DNA of 64,000 nt, from positions 1 to 64,000 of the forward strand of contig JABANP010000111.1 in assembly GCA_013115135.1 (NCBI GenBank). The letters run 5' to 3'. Positions 1 through 12,651 of this stretch are shown here, piece by piece. The notes beneath the pieces were generated by a model. That model saw only the letters and a list, made by a program, of their open reading frames with translations. It was not told the origin of the DNA and made no database searches. Position 1 is the stretch's first letter; every line of letters begins with the position of its first letter. A program made the position numbers and the translations under genes. This DNA is from Perkinsus olseni. Taxonomy: Eukaryota > Perkinsozoa > Perkinsida > Perkinsidae.

Positions 1-92
1 AACACAGTCAGCGAGCGCCTGTGGGATGAATAATTCATCACTGATCCAAGCGACTCGCTCAACCTCGTCTAATTTCCAGTTACGAAGAAACA

Positions 93-141
93 TAAGAGGA
101 TGTATCAGACTTGAGCAGCTCAAGTCTTAAACCTCCTCTTA
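93..141. repeat. Two-step inverted repeat (hairpin)
   Basis: An outer 8-bp arm pair, TAAGAGGA (93-100) and TCCTCTTA (134-141), surrounds an inner 9-bp perfect pair, AGACTTGAG and CTCAAGTCT (107-127), with a 3-nt CAG loop; a 6-nt internal loop lies on each side. It sits about 280 nt beyond the 3' end of the minus-strand SAM50-like gene. It could form a transcript hairpin or be the remains of a small foldback element. The rest of 1-420 shows no coding or RNA gene that I recognise. Confidence 0.6.
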
Positions 142-420
142 TCAATTTGCATTAATTGCCTATCCTGGTTCTATTCGGTCCTTGTTCGGATCAAGCACTA
201 TAGCAGTGATTCAGCGTGTATCATATACAGTGCATCAGCCCTCTCATAGCGAAGGTACATACTCCCTCATAACTATCTTCTATCATACTTCCGTGCCGCG
301 GGCCGTGGAACAGTGGTTGGCGATCCGTCGCCGCGTAGGCTGCCACGCCAGAACTAGAACACAACTACACCAGACCATTTCACACTACAGGTTTTTTGAA
401 ACACTCGTTAGTATAGACAA

Positions 421-2987
421 TCAACTCCAGGACGATGTCGGTAGCAGCCCTCGTATCCTTGCACCCAGCTGCAACCGCTGAACCGCATCTGATGCTCTCT
501 TAACCATAGGGAAGGCAAAGCTCAACTCCAGGAGATCTGGTCAGATCAATTAGAGAATAACAAAGATGCCCGAGTCCCTTACTCGTCCCGAGGAAAGGCA
601 ATGATAGTCCAACTCCTGCCGAGGCGCGAAGTCCGTCCCTCGCATCTTCTATGAGGCGCTGGCAGAGACGAATTTAACGGGAAGATATTGACTGGAGCTT
701 ACCGCTCTGTTCAACCTAGGTTTCTCGATGAGGCAGCCAGCCTGGGCGAAGGCAAAGGCTCGCATGTTGATAGACAGGGTCCCGTCATCCCGGTCGTCAT
801 CCAGCTGAACACACATCAGATCTAACCATACCGAAAGATGGTCCTCACCTCCTCTCCGTAGTCATTCTGAGGCTCAGAATCGCTAGATCTCCTCAGGTTG
901 TTGAGCCATGTTATCGGCATGGACGCCAGGAAGTGTGCACTCAACAGCATGTCCCCACCAGTGTAGTCGTACCTAGGCGCGGCAATGAATCGGCCAACAG
1001 ACACTGGTCAAGGCTCACGTTGGATCAGCACCAGGAGCTCCTCCGACCCTCGGGGCTGCAGCGCCGGCTGAGCGATACCTGAATCCCCTCAAGCCCGATA
1101 TTGGGTCAACTGCTCCACCGCCAAGGAAAAATCTGACCAGCGTGGCGCGAGTCGATGCAGAAGCAGTTACACCAGCTGCATCCTACCGGTCCTGGAAAGG
1201 CGTCACTGGTGGTAGCGCACTCCCTATGGTTGGAGGATGGACAATAAGACCTCCGGATACCTACGCCAAAGAACACCTAGGACGGCATGGCCGTTACAAG
1301 GATACCGGTAATCGCGACGTATACGATTAAGTGTTAGTTCGATCGAATAATAGCGACAGATCAATCCTATTAAATCAGATCTTCGCATCAGCCTAGCAGC
1401 ACTAAAAGAACGATAGGCAGCCTTTGGTCGAGCAAAGGAATGCTATAAAATCTCATGCCATCGATGAAACTCAAGAGATGCGTTTTATACAGGAATGCAT
1501 GTCATTTGAACCGGCGGCCCGAAATGGAGCACCTTCGCAGCGGGAATTTTCGCGAGTAATACACTGTATCATTTTACGCGGAATCGGAGTCCGATTATCG
1601 GACCTCTTGACGCTAACCAGCGAGACAGGTGGCACACCATTTACAGGCTCGCACCTCCCGATAGGCTCTGTGACGTCAGCTCTAGATAATTACCATCAAA
1701 TATATATTGTGGTTCATCTGATGTCAACTCAGGTGAACCACAGAGCACAATGTCTACTGGTTCTCCTCTGGCATCCATATTACCCCAGCCTCCCATGTCC
1801 AATCATGAGCTTTCCAAAGATACCCGCAGCACTCCGACAGGCCCGCCAGTTTAAGGAAGCTCACATCACCTGAAAAAGCGTTGTTTCCAAGTCCCCCATC
1901 ACCCTGGTTCTAGTACCCAATACACCTGGTGTGAGATCCGCGTACGCGTGAAGGAGAGAACCTCCAATAACATGACTACTGCCCTCTTCGGTTTCGTCAA
2001 ATCGGAAATCATCTCGAGTGTAAGCATACTTGACGCTAGTTTTCATAGTGCCTGCCGACGAAAGGCTCTTCAAGAGTCCGGACAAGTCCCCACACTACGC
2101 AATGGCATTCTCCTGACAGCGTAGGAGGCCGACGGTTTTCTACTGGCCTCCCCGTCATCCTGCTGTGACGGCTGAATTTCAGGAAGCAGATCTCTGAGTG
2201 TAGAGCTCAGTGTGAATGTGTGGCGCCCAGTAGCTCTGTCTGTCAGCACAGCGGCGAGACCAGTGGCGACTCCCCTGGAACTGGAGTAGCCTCGATGGTC
2301 CGTAGTGTCCCTAGAGGCCTCCAGATCGAGCTCCCAGCCCTCCGATGCTGGCGTGATACCGACTCCCGTTAACTAAGAGATCGCACTACACGCAAGAAGC
2401 GAGCTACCCGCGTCTCACCTTAGGTATGTTGAGGCTAGCATTCAACATCTGTGAGCCTGGCCACGCCTTGTTGTAGCGAAAGGAGACAGAGGTGAGGCCT
2501 CCGAAAACATAGGGTATATTCATGGTGGCATCTGGAAACACCCATCGCTATCAACTCCCATGGCATTGCCAGGCAGAACACCTATGGTCTAGTACCAGCC
2601 CCTGGCTCGCCCATTCTGTTCATGTCCACTCCGGCTTCGTAATTCCTCTGCTTCTCCACCACCTCCAAAGTAACATCAGCACTACCCGGTGGAGACTGAA
2701 GAAGCCAAGCTGTAAGGAGCACTCCGACCGCACTCCTACCCCAGGCATGTGGTCGACGGTAGCACGAATGTCTTCAAAGGCATTGAGCTCTTCCAAGTCC
2801 CTTATCGTCTGGTTGAGCGTATCATGGAGCTCCCCATAGGTGTCACACATCCTCAGTGGGCCTATGAACCTGGATCTAGACCGTAGCACAGCAGATAGCA
2901 ACAACATCACCACTACTTCTCCAGTAGAGCTTCGTTTAGCCTCCGCCTGCCTTTAACGTGTACTCTCACCTCTGGGGGTTCGCTCAT
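421..2987 (-). CDS. SAM50: SAM50/Tob55-like outer-membrane beta-barrel assembly protein
   Basis: Minus-strand multi-exon gene for the core subunit of the sorting and assembly machinery, which inserts beta-barrel proteins into the mitochondrial outer membrane. The first exon (2917-2987) reads MSEPPEVRVHVKGRRRLNE, the typical start of the single POTRA domain. A 47-nt intron (2870-2916) joins it in frame to a segment ending LNAFEDIRATVDHMPG, which matches the POTRA strand 'lgiF.dV...vD'. Next come VTLEVVEKQRN and barrel-like blocks near 1861-2080 (a GTMKTSVKY...GSLLHAYADL pattern), 820-1000 (FIAAPRYDYTGGDMLLSAHF), 700-790 (INMRAFAFAQAGCL) and 430-640 (SAGVGLSLPF, then VELCFAFPM and LQLGARIRG near the stop). 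I did not resolve all central introns. The ATG at 2987 was chosen because the POTRA frame starts there. Confidence 0.75.
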
Positions 2988-3629
2988 CCTGCACACGATG
3001 GATCTCAGGAGGCATCTCAGTGCTGGCCGCTTCCATCGGCTCCTCTTCTTCCGGCATCAATTGTTATGGAACGAAATGTTCAAGCCAAACTGAAGACTAA
3101 AACTCGAAACAGTCACATAGTACCACAATGCTGCGCGGTCATGAGATTTTTGAGATTTTTGGCGAGCGGAGCGAAGCACGAGATCAGCGCATTTCCGATG
3201 TACCTCTCCCGCCAACATCGCATTGAAGTTGGAAAGACCCGTGCGTCCCCGAGGCGGGTGACATGGTATCGGTTGAGGTACAATGCAAACCCACACGTCG
3301 TCTAACCAGTTGGTTTATTGAAGAGGTTGTGTGTGGCGTCATCGTTCACAGTTGATAATGCTGTTAATGCCAGGAGCAGCGACAGGCTGGGAGCGGCTCT
3401 GATGGGTTGTGGTACATTTTCATTACCCTACAGAGTGGAGGAAGACAAAGAGACGGACGGGAATAGGAAGGCCTCCCGGGGATCTGAGAATGGAGGGCCA
3501 CCTTCCTACAGAAGTAGGTCACGCCGGGTCGACAACGTTATCAGCCCCCCGTTCAACAAACAAGGCCCTACGCGTTTCTGAGAATCGATTTTGGGAACAA
3601 TTCCGAAATGATATTCAATACGCACGATC
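2988..3629. other. Intergenic stretch between SAM50-like and kinase genes
   Basis: Divergent 5' region of the minus-strand SAM50-like gene and the plus-strand kinase. ORFs here look like shadows and I recognise none. It contains an exact copy of the recurrent 12-bp motif at 3166-3177, next to a T-rich direct repeat (GAGATTTTT twice at about 3143-3160). Confidence 0.5.
3166..3177 (-). repeat. GCNTCGCTCCGC motif, copy 1 (SAM50 5' flank)
   Basis: Plus strand reads GCGGAGCGAAGC, so the motif lies on the minus strand, about 180 nt upstream of the SAM50-like start and in the same orientation as that gene. Confidence 0.7.
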
Positions 3630-5201
<1,572 letters not shown>

Positions 5202-6408
5202 TGCTCAGCTTACGCGATCCGCCGGGTTGAACGCGGTACTGGCTGTCCGACCGGCAGTCTTCCGGCGCCGGCCTCCATGTGTTTACAGCTGGTGCGTTGC
5301 TATCGTGACCATGACTTTACGTCCTTGCCTTTGTCGTCTTATTCTCGATGTTGTGTTAGCGAGTGTGGAAGGATACTCATGTCCTTTGCCATATTCGTGC
5401 AGTGTAATGTCGAGATCGTATAATACGGATTTCAGTAGAGTGGATATGGCAGCTATTTGTAAGGGTGCGTGTGGGTTGATGCGAGAGCCCTCACGGGGAC
5501 AGGGCAGAATCGGATTCCGTGATCTCTGGCATCGCGAAAAAACGAACGCTTGGTCTTCCCGAGTGGCTCAGAACGGTTGGCTAATGAGGTGCGGTCCCGT
5601 GTTGTCGCTGAAACCCTAGCCACATCATGGCCCAGTCCGTTGTTGCAAACTCTAGATGCCTTTGCCGAGTACCGAATTTGACTTGCTCTATTTCTGTTCT
5701 GGGTCCCCGCGGCTGTTCCAGGCTCAGGAATCCAGGGTGCGACTGTGACGTTCTTGGCAAGAACTCCTTGCTTGTGTTTATGTCGAACTTGCCTGAAGGA
5801 AGCTTCGATAGAAAAGACGGACTGACAGGGGGGATCACACTCGAGGCTCCCCATCGCTGAAGACCGTACGTAGTCCGATAGGCGCACCAATGGTCATATC
5901 ACGATGAGTGGTTAAAGCTTAGCGTGATGGGGTTATCGGCCTAGGACTCCTACAATCAATTGTGCTGTGTTACAGAGGACGCCTTTTTCTTTCATCCAAG
6001 ATTCCGTACGTTCGGATAGGCTTGCACCCATTGTGCGGGGCAGTTGAGTCATGGAAGACTTCGTAGCACTGGGGTGATGGGGAGTTCTCGAAGACGGGAC
6101 CGTGAGCTACAGATGGCACCACGTCACTCCTCGGTGATCACATGGACGGGTATGCGGTCTGGAGAGGTTGATTGACACCTTCTGCACCCCGGGTGTTTTG
6201 GAAGCGCCACCGCTCGAAAAGTGATCACGGCGGGCGAAATCCGTCCGAGACAAGGGGCGAGGACAGGCCATGCCCTTGTCTTTGACCATCAGTGTTCTGG
6301 TCAAGCCTAACAGGAAAGGTCCAGTCAATGCATAGGTGTTCCTGCTTGGAGCACCGCGATGACCTGCCTCCAGCCCCAACTGTCTCAGTTTTGTTTATTC
6401 TGTTTAAG
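5202..6408. other. Non-coding stretch before the first family A copy
   Basis: No recognisable gene. A weak tRNA A-box-like string occurs near 5560-5580 without a matching T arm. The distal part (6206-6250) is the conserved upstream block shared by family A copies. Confidence 0.45.
6206..6250 (+). promoter_or_regulatory. Conserved upstream block of family A (copy A1)
   Basis: GCCACCGCTCGAAAA at 6206-6220, then a GGCGGGCGAAATCC stretch. The same pair of blocks recurs upstream of A2 (8984-9035) and, changed, A4 (20167-20205); A3 keeps only the second block (about 15103-15120). It lies roughly 190-230 nt before each start codon. This could be a promoter or 5' UTR element, or just duplicated flank. 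Confidence 0.45.
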
Positions 6409-7990
6409 ATGTCTCGCTATGCCCCGGCTTACTCGAGATTCGCGCACCTATCTCCCCAGCCCGGTTGGGAGGTGACTTCGCTATACCGTCCAGAAGTTCT
6501 CTTCGCCCAGTCTGGGAATACCACATACTTCCTATTACCGTGGCGCGAAGCTGTCGAGGTCAAACCGGAGCCCATCGATTGGACCGTCATCAACGGCGTG
6601 AAGTTCGCGCCGTTGGAGTTCCAGTATACACAGCCTCATCTCCATGTGGATCCTGTTCGAGAAGCCGGTGTCTTCGAATATTTAGAAGGCGATACTACCT
6701 ACTACGAGGTGCAACTCAGCCATCGTGGCCGGAGTGAGTTCGAGAGTGCCGCTCGCAAAAGTTACACCTTCGATGAAGAGGGAAAGCTGTCTCCTCTGCA
6801 TAACAATCCCGACTCAGTTTGGGAGGCTGATGCTCTGGCGAGGCTGCGGCGATTGAATAAGTTCTCTGTGACTCGGGCTGGGCATCGGCAGCGCCCTAAG
6901 GCTGGGACGGCTTACATTGGCAGCCAGGGATCATTCACGATCATCCTGATTTTCGGCGAGATCGGAGAAATCGTTTTCTCGTCAGTGAATGGTGGTACCG
7001 AGGAAATACAATACGTCCGATACTATCCTGTGGGAATTGAACCAGGGGCTCTCTTAACGGTAGCCTATACCACCGGAGGGGAGGCGCACTTCTTAGTACT
7101 GCGGGACTCTCAAAACAGCGTGATCAAAGTCGAGAAAGCGTTCTACGACATGAACATTATCAGCCGATGGGATGACGTGGGTGCAGCGATGACCATTATG
7201 GCTCATGAACAATCGATGCTGCCGCCTGCTCGACTGCAACCAGGTGGTATGCAGCTCCCAGGCCTTGCTTCTCGAGGTCCTATCACCGCCCAGCAATGGT
7301 TTTCCCTGCACAGGGGGCGTGAGTGGCTCTTCGGAGTAGGATCCCAGAACGACGAGTACTTTATTGTGCCTCTGAGGCCTCCTCGAGATACTAAGAATGC
7401 TACCGCACTCAAAAAGCCTCCGAAGCAAGCTACTATTCTCCACGTAGATTCTGAAGGTGGCACCCACTACTATGAGACGTTCGTGGACTCCTTCAACGAC
7501 ACTCAGTGGTGCTTCTTCGGCATCCAAGAGTGGGACTACCCACTCTCGGATGGGCATCTGGAGAAGCCTCTGAAGGATCGTATCCTGAGTATGGACCATC
7601 CCGTAACGGAGGAGCTTAACGACTTATGCGCAAACCGTTCCCTTTATATTCGTACGAGTTTGCATCCCACCAAATTAGATGATTGGGAGCCAGAGACAGG
7701 CAATTACACGGGGTTGGTTTGGCAACGGCACATTGACCGTAGAGATCAGAGCTGAGGGGCGCAGGATTCTGCAGTCGCCTCCGGGAATATTCAAACTCTT
7801 CCTCGCCTCGATAGTATACAACCAGATTTGTTTCCTGCAACCGACCAACCCGAATGATGGTGAAGCGAAGGTTGCTATACTGCGCCCGCCAGGGATGACC
7901 ATGAGATCTCATTCGAACAGTGTAGATACAGAGACACTCAAGGCCTTCACGAAGGACGATTTTACGGGTTGGGATACGGTGAAGGAGTGA
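6409..7990 (+). CDS. Unknown family A protein, copy A1 (one +1 frameshift near the 3' end)
   Basis: Member of a local family of about 525 residues that I do not recognise. The start is the ATG of MSRYAPAYSRF, where all copies begin to align; no signal peptide or membrane segment is visible. Blocks kept between copies include YRPEVLFA, LLPWR.AVE.KPEPI.WT, VKFAPLEFQYTQ.HLHVD, TTYYEV.L, VRYYPVG, WDDVGAAMTIMAHEQ, GREWLFG..., QNDEYF, THYYETFVD, CFFGIQEW.YPLSDG and LKDRILSMDHPVT. No introns are needed. The frame breaks once: an extra T at about 7718-7720 (GGTTTGG, where paralogues have GGTTGG) puts the last about 90 codons, ending WDTVKE, in the next frame. It could be a young pseudogene, an assembly error or a frameshifted gene. 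Confidence 0.6.
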
Positions 7991-9176
7991 TCTCATGCGT
8001 GAGCACCGAGTGAGAGGACTGGGTTACATCGATCTTCATGAGCTGTGTGACTCCTACATGACCTTCGCATATGCTACCTCGCACTCGAGAACCACTCGAA
8101 GTTGTCCCTCTTATTCAAACCTATTTGTTGTCTTTTGCTGTGAACGCTCGTCCTTGTGTTTCTGAGTATGGGAATGCGTCGACGTGGAAACGCACCGAAG
8201 TGTACCACCATCAGAAGGCGAAGCACCGCTTCACGCTTGCATGGTTGTAGGTTCAGATTAAAGTGGCATGCTTATCGACAGGGCATCACTCACAATGTGA
8301 TCTAGGGTTCTCTCACCAGTGTCGCGAATGCCCGTAAGATCTGTCAGACTTCCGAAAGTGGAAGGATTATGCGCGACGAGCGGCCACGAGACTAAATACC
8401 ATACCGCCTCGAGCACAGAGTATCCGGGCAATGAGAATGTCCTGGAATTCGGCAGTGCTTCATTTGGCGCGGGCGGAGTAGCTCCCACATTTGCGCTCAG
8501 ACACTGCCAGCGGCCTTCATCCTCCTCCGAGTCACGAGACGAGTGTGCAGGGTAACAACGCGATCTCAATTCTGCGATCGGCCCTGGAACGGATCCCAAG
8601 ACCAATTGTGGGTTTGGTTCGCCGAATAGAGATTGGCTACGAAAAGTTTGGAGGTCGATCTGGAGGTCGAAGTAGGGAATGCATCGGAGCCGGTTGGATT
8701 CTCAATCCGCCCTTCCGGTCACCAGAGCGGCCAGGGCTAGTTTCGAGTTTATTCAGAAGCTGCCTTTCAACTTTATATATTCCATTCAAGACGTCACTCG
8801 GTGCGCTAGTATCGTCGAGATTCGGGCACCTTCCCCCTCGGTCGGGCTCATTGAGGACCCCGATTTAGCGCCAAGGAGTTCATTGCATCGGGTCAAAGCA
8901 TGAGACGCACTTTTCATTGCCCTCTCGTGGAGTCGTCGGGAGTGAGGAACTGTGATGGAACAGTGAACAGATACCCTGGAATAGCCACCGCTCGAAAAAT
9001 GATGTCGATTGGCCCCGGCGAGCGAACTTCGTGCGCCGTTGAACGAGCAATTCACGAACAGTCTCCATCAGGGGCTGATTGTCAGTCTCGTCGACGAGCG
9101 GGAAGCCTATGAAAATAGTGCAAAATCCTCGCGATGGGCCTGCTGATCCTCTGGGCGTCCTCTTACTCTGTTCAGA
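7991..9176. other. Spacer between A1 and A2
   Basis: No gene seen. About 8120-8175 resembles the 3' flank of copy A3 (shared TGTCTTTTGCTGTGAA and GAGTATGG), so the duplicated unit reaches past the stop codon. 8984-9035 is the conserved upstream block of A2, starting with an exact GCCACCGCTCGAAAA. Confidence 0.5.
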
Positions 9177-10843
9177 ATGTCTTACCATGACCTGGTTCTT
9201 TCAAGATTCATGCACCTCTCACCTATCAAAGGCTGGGAGGGGGCTCCCTTATACCGGCCAGAAGTGCTCTTTGCCACGACGACTGAGAGCACCTACTTAC
9301 TGTTGCCCTGGCGAGGTGCCGTCGAAATCAAGCCGGAGCCCATCGATTGGACCATCGTCAACGGCGTGAAGTTTGCGCCATTGGAGTTTCAGTATATCCA
9401 GTCTCATCTCTACATGAATTCTGTAAGGGAAGCCGGCGTCTTCAGATGTGTAGCCGGCGATACTACCTACTACGAAGTAGAGCTCGACTACAACGCCGAA
9501 AGTCTATTTCGGAGCGTCACTCGCCCGCATTACGCCTTCAACGCTGAGGGCAGGATGTCGCCTTCACGCCGCGAGTTCGACCTCGGTACAGAAGACGAGA
9601 TTTTGGAAGACCTTCGGAGTATAGGCGAGTTCGATATAGCTCGTTCCAAGCCTCATCAGCTTCCTAAGGCTGGGTCGGCTTATGTCGGTCGTCAGGGCTC
9701 ATTCAGAATCGCCTTGGTTTTTGATGAGCGGAGCACAGTGGCCTTCGCGTCACTCGAGGGTGCCACTGATGAGATACGTTACGTTCGATACTACGCTGTG
9801 GGACCCGATTCGGGGGCTCTCATAACCGTGGCCTACACCATAGGAGGTCAGGCGCACTTTCCTCATGCTCCTAGAGTGTGAAAACGCTGGGGTCACCCAA
9901 GGGGGTAATCTATACTACGATATCAATACACTTTTACTTGTGGGATGATATCAGTTTCGCAATGACTGTGATGGCTCATGAGCAGCCGGTCACGGTGAGT
10001 CTACAACCGCGTGGAATGCGGCCTCCCAAGAGTGGGTTTGAAGGCTTCGTGCTTGGATCAGGTCGGCCCACTCTGTACCACGGGCGTGAATGGCTCTTCG
10101 GCCAGGGAGCCCGAAATGATGAGTACTTCGTTGCGCCCATCCGGCCCGATCGAAACTATGTGATACCCTCCTCGGACATCGAGGAAGCGCTTAACAAGAA
10201 CATGACAATCATGCAATGGGCTTACGCTAGCGGCAGATTCGCACGGCCGTACAAATTTCCTGCAATTAGGGCATCTATTTACCACGTAAGTCCTGAAGGT
10301 GTCACACATTATTATGAGGCGTTCGTCGACACCTTCGGTATGACCAAGGCATGTTTCTTCGGCATCCACGAGTGGGAGTATCCTCTTTCGGATGGGCAGT
10401 CGGAAAAGCCCTTGAGGGATCGGATCCTAGATATGGACCATCCCGTCACTAAAGACCTTAATGACATATGCGAGAGGAATGTTCTTCTCCCTCGTACGGG
10501 GTTGGAACATATAAAAGGGTTCAAGTTTGGTGATCTGGAGCCACATTCGGGCAACTTCACGGGTTTCCTTGAGAATGGTACTTTGAGACTGGAATTTGAG
10601 GAAGCGGGAGTGAAGGCTTTTGAAGAAGGGCGGCTCGTTCAAAGCTATGATAAGATTGCCTACTACCGAGTACTTCACGCTCTTATCGCGGCTGTCTACC
10701 CAACCGGATCGGGCGAGAAGGACGGGAGAGTTTTGATACTCCGCCAGCCAGGGACAACAATGGAAACTTACTTGGACGATTCAAACGCGCGGCTCCCTCG
10801 AGGTATCAGAAAGATGGATTTGAAGGGGTGGGACACAGCCTGA
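9177..10843 (+). pseudogene. Unknown family A, copy A2 (two +1 frameshifts)
   Basis: Starts with MSYHDLVLSRFMHLSP and carries the same blocks as A1: LLPWRGAVEIKPEPIDWT, VKFAPLEFQYIQSHL, DTTYYEVELDY, VRYYAVG, GREWLFGQGARNDEYF, THYYEAFVDTF, CFFGIHEWEYPLSDG, and a C-terminus ending KGWDTA. Relative to A1, A3 and A4 the frame moves by +1 at about 9858-9862 (TTTCCTC for TTTCTC) and again at about 9930-9935, so three frames are needed to follow the alignment. Both parts remain otherwise open. I call it a probable pseudogene, though the same shift class also occurs in conserved genes here. A 20-30 residue insert occurs around 10170-10260 (RNYVIPSSDIEEALNK) compared with A1. Confidence 0.6.
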
Positions 10844-11241
10844 CGGTGTCTTTCTTGACGTCGTATCGGGAAGAAGCATCATAAGGGAGTAGGTTGCCGG
10901 TCCCATTTTTATCAGTTATTGTAGTGCTGTACAGCCCTCGGGGCTTATCATGCTCGTCACCCATTGTTCTCTCTGTCATGAGCTGTTCAACACCTCTGAC
11001 AGCGGTTGGCTGTGAACGGGGCCTCTTGTGTTGGCTAGTTTGAAAACTCACCGAGCGACCCGATTCGGTTGGAGCTCGGGGGTGGGCCCATCGAGTGCAT
11101 CACTCGAGCCTGGCAGGATTGGCGTGAATTTAAGGAGATGTTCTCTTCCCTTCTTCCGTTGTTGTTCGGAGAACCCCTGTATAAAGGTATTCCAGTCAAG
11201 AGCTTCTAGTGAGAGGCCTTCCTCCTATGAGACTCATAAAA

Positions 11242-11287
11242 GCTAGCAGTGCTTAGCTAGCATTAAAGTGCCTAATTTTCAGGCACT
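11242..11287. repeat. Two small inverted repeats
   Basis: GCTAGC at 11242-11247 and again at 11256-11261 (each self-complementary), then AGTGCCT (11267-11273) and AGGCACT (11281-11287) with a 7-nt loop. They lie directly before the larger hairpin at 11294-11340. Confidence 0.55.
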
Positions 11288-11293
11288 GCCCGC

Positions 11294-11340
11294 GCAATGT
11301 CCGACTCAATATCAGGCCCTGAAATTGAGTCGGCCATTGC
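11294..11340. repeat. 47-nt near-perfect hairpin
   Basis: GCAATG (11294-11299) pairs with CATTGC (11335-11340). CCGACTCAAT (11301-11310) pairs with ATTGAGTCGG (11324-11333). TCAGG pairs with CCTGA in the centre. Only a few unpaired bases interrupt about 21 base pairs. It lies between family A copy A2 and the relic copy A5. Confidence 0.65.
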
Positions 11341-11539
11341 TGCCGAGCTTTCTCCGCTCATACCAAGATTGCGGGCCCGCCACTCTTCGAGCACGAATCC
11401 CGGCGAGTGAACTGCACAAGAGACGAGCCCAAGCTGCGGGATCAGGCGGTCCCGCACATAATATAAGCAGCTCGGCCAGTAGGCGAGAGCTATAAGTCTA
11501 TACATTCAGATACAGTGGGGTCGAACTGGTTCGCTGGGA

Positions 11540-11960
11540 GCCCGTTCCTTTTGTTCAAATGGCCCTGCACGCACGTTGAAGTTGTGCCGCTCTTCTTCGA
11601 GGCCACTAGACGCGATAATCTTCTACCAGATTCTCAACGGTGCACTTGCTTCCATCGTGGCCACTAGCAGGCCGGGTCCTGGCCTCGCTATATTGTCCAG
11701 AAGTCCTCATTGCCATCTGGCTCAGAGTGACGTTCTTTCTGTAGCCCTGTGGCGCAGTCGAGAGCAAGTCGGAGCTCATCGATTGGTCAGTCGTCAACGG
11801 CGTGAAGATTGCGCCCTCGAAGTTCCACTGCACACACTGTGTGTGTAGGTGACTTCTGGGAGGGAAGCCGGCGTGTTTGAGGGTGGAGCACCCACCGCAA
11901 TCGAATGGCTTTCCCTGTACCGCAGCCATGAAGTGCCCATCTAGCGGCAACAACGCGATT
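11540..11960 (+). pseudogene. Family A relic A5
   Basis: Fragmentary match to the first part of family A. The start flank TTGTTCAAATGGCC resembles A4. Then come pieces equivalent to SLYRPEVL (about 11680-11700), the LLPWR..VE.K region (about 11735-11775), IDWSVVNGVK (11777-11806) and a piece like EWLSLYR (about 11900-11930). Frames change and most of the protein is missing. Family B copy B1 follows, as B2 follows A3. Confidence 0.55.
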
Positions 11961-12651
11961 TTCACCCCTGAGGCCACCTTGTCAATGACAAGTTGAGACA
12001 AGTTGTCATGATATAAACTTCTCTCCAAGAGATCCGGAATGCTCCGGTGTACGGTATTTTCTGACAAAGCTTGTACTCATCTAGATCATGACCGTGCCTC
12101 AGCGCTCTTCGGGCAGGTTGCCCATTATGAATTCGTGACGGGTAGCACTTCATTCCAGTACCAGATGTCAAGGATGTCGGAGGGGGTTGATGGAGAAATA
12201 CCGTTGGCGCTTCGAGTTCAGTCACTGAAATGACACTTTACTCTATGTCCTGCATTGTGCGAATAATGAGTGCTTCAAAAATCCATGTTCGTTGCAACTC
12301 GGCATCAGGAGGCGGCGGCAACCCAGACCTTCTCCTAAACGAGGGAAAATGGGGTATCCCACAATCGCCTTTAATTGATCTGGCTCGTGACTCGACGGAT
12401 GTTTCCTTCGTAAAACTTAAAGGATGAGCCCCATATCGTTACAATACCTCGAACGTGTAGAAGTTTCCCAGCAATGGAACAGCACTGTACACAGCGTATC
12501 ATTAGACTTGAGCTTGAGTAGAAGCCGTGGATTGTTCATCCACCTAGGATGTCTCCATATCAGGTTTCATCGGAAGAGGCCTGTTTTCGAGAATGTCCTT
12601 AGGCTCAGGAGCTCATGTGTGTGCGGATTTTGCAGGGTTCCTTTTCAATAG

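Larger units (their letters stand above)
10844..11540. other. Spacer with several inverted repeats
   Basis: No gene recognised. The segment 11242-11340 is packed with inverted repeats, listed separately. Confidence 0.5.

Noticed and set aside
1424..1873. 149-codon plus-strand ORF
   Set aside because: Lies opposite the SAM50-like barrel exons and introns; composition is not coding-like.
11744..11757. GCCCTGTGGCGCAG resembles the 5' end of the tRNA-Trp genes
   Set aside because: It aligns with the LLPWR.AVE codons of family A in relic A5; no D, anticodon or T arm follows.
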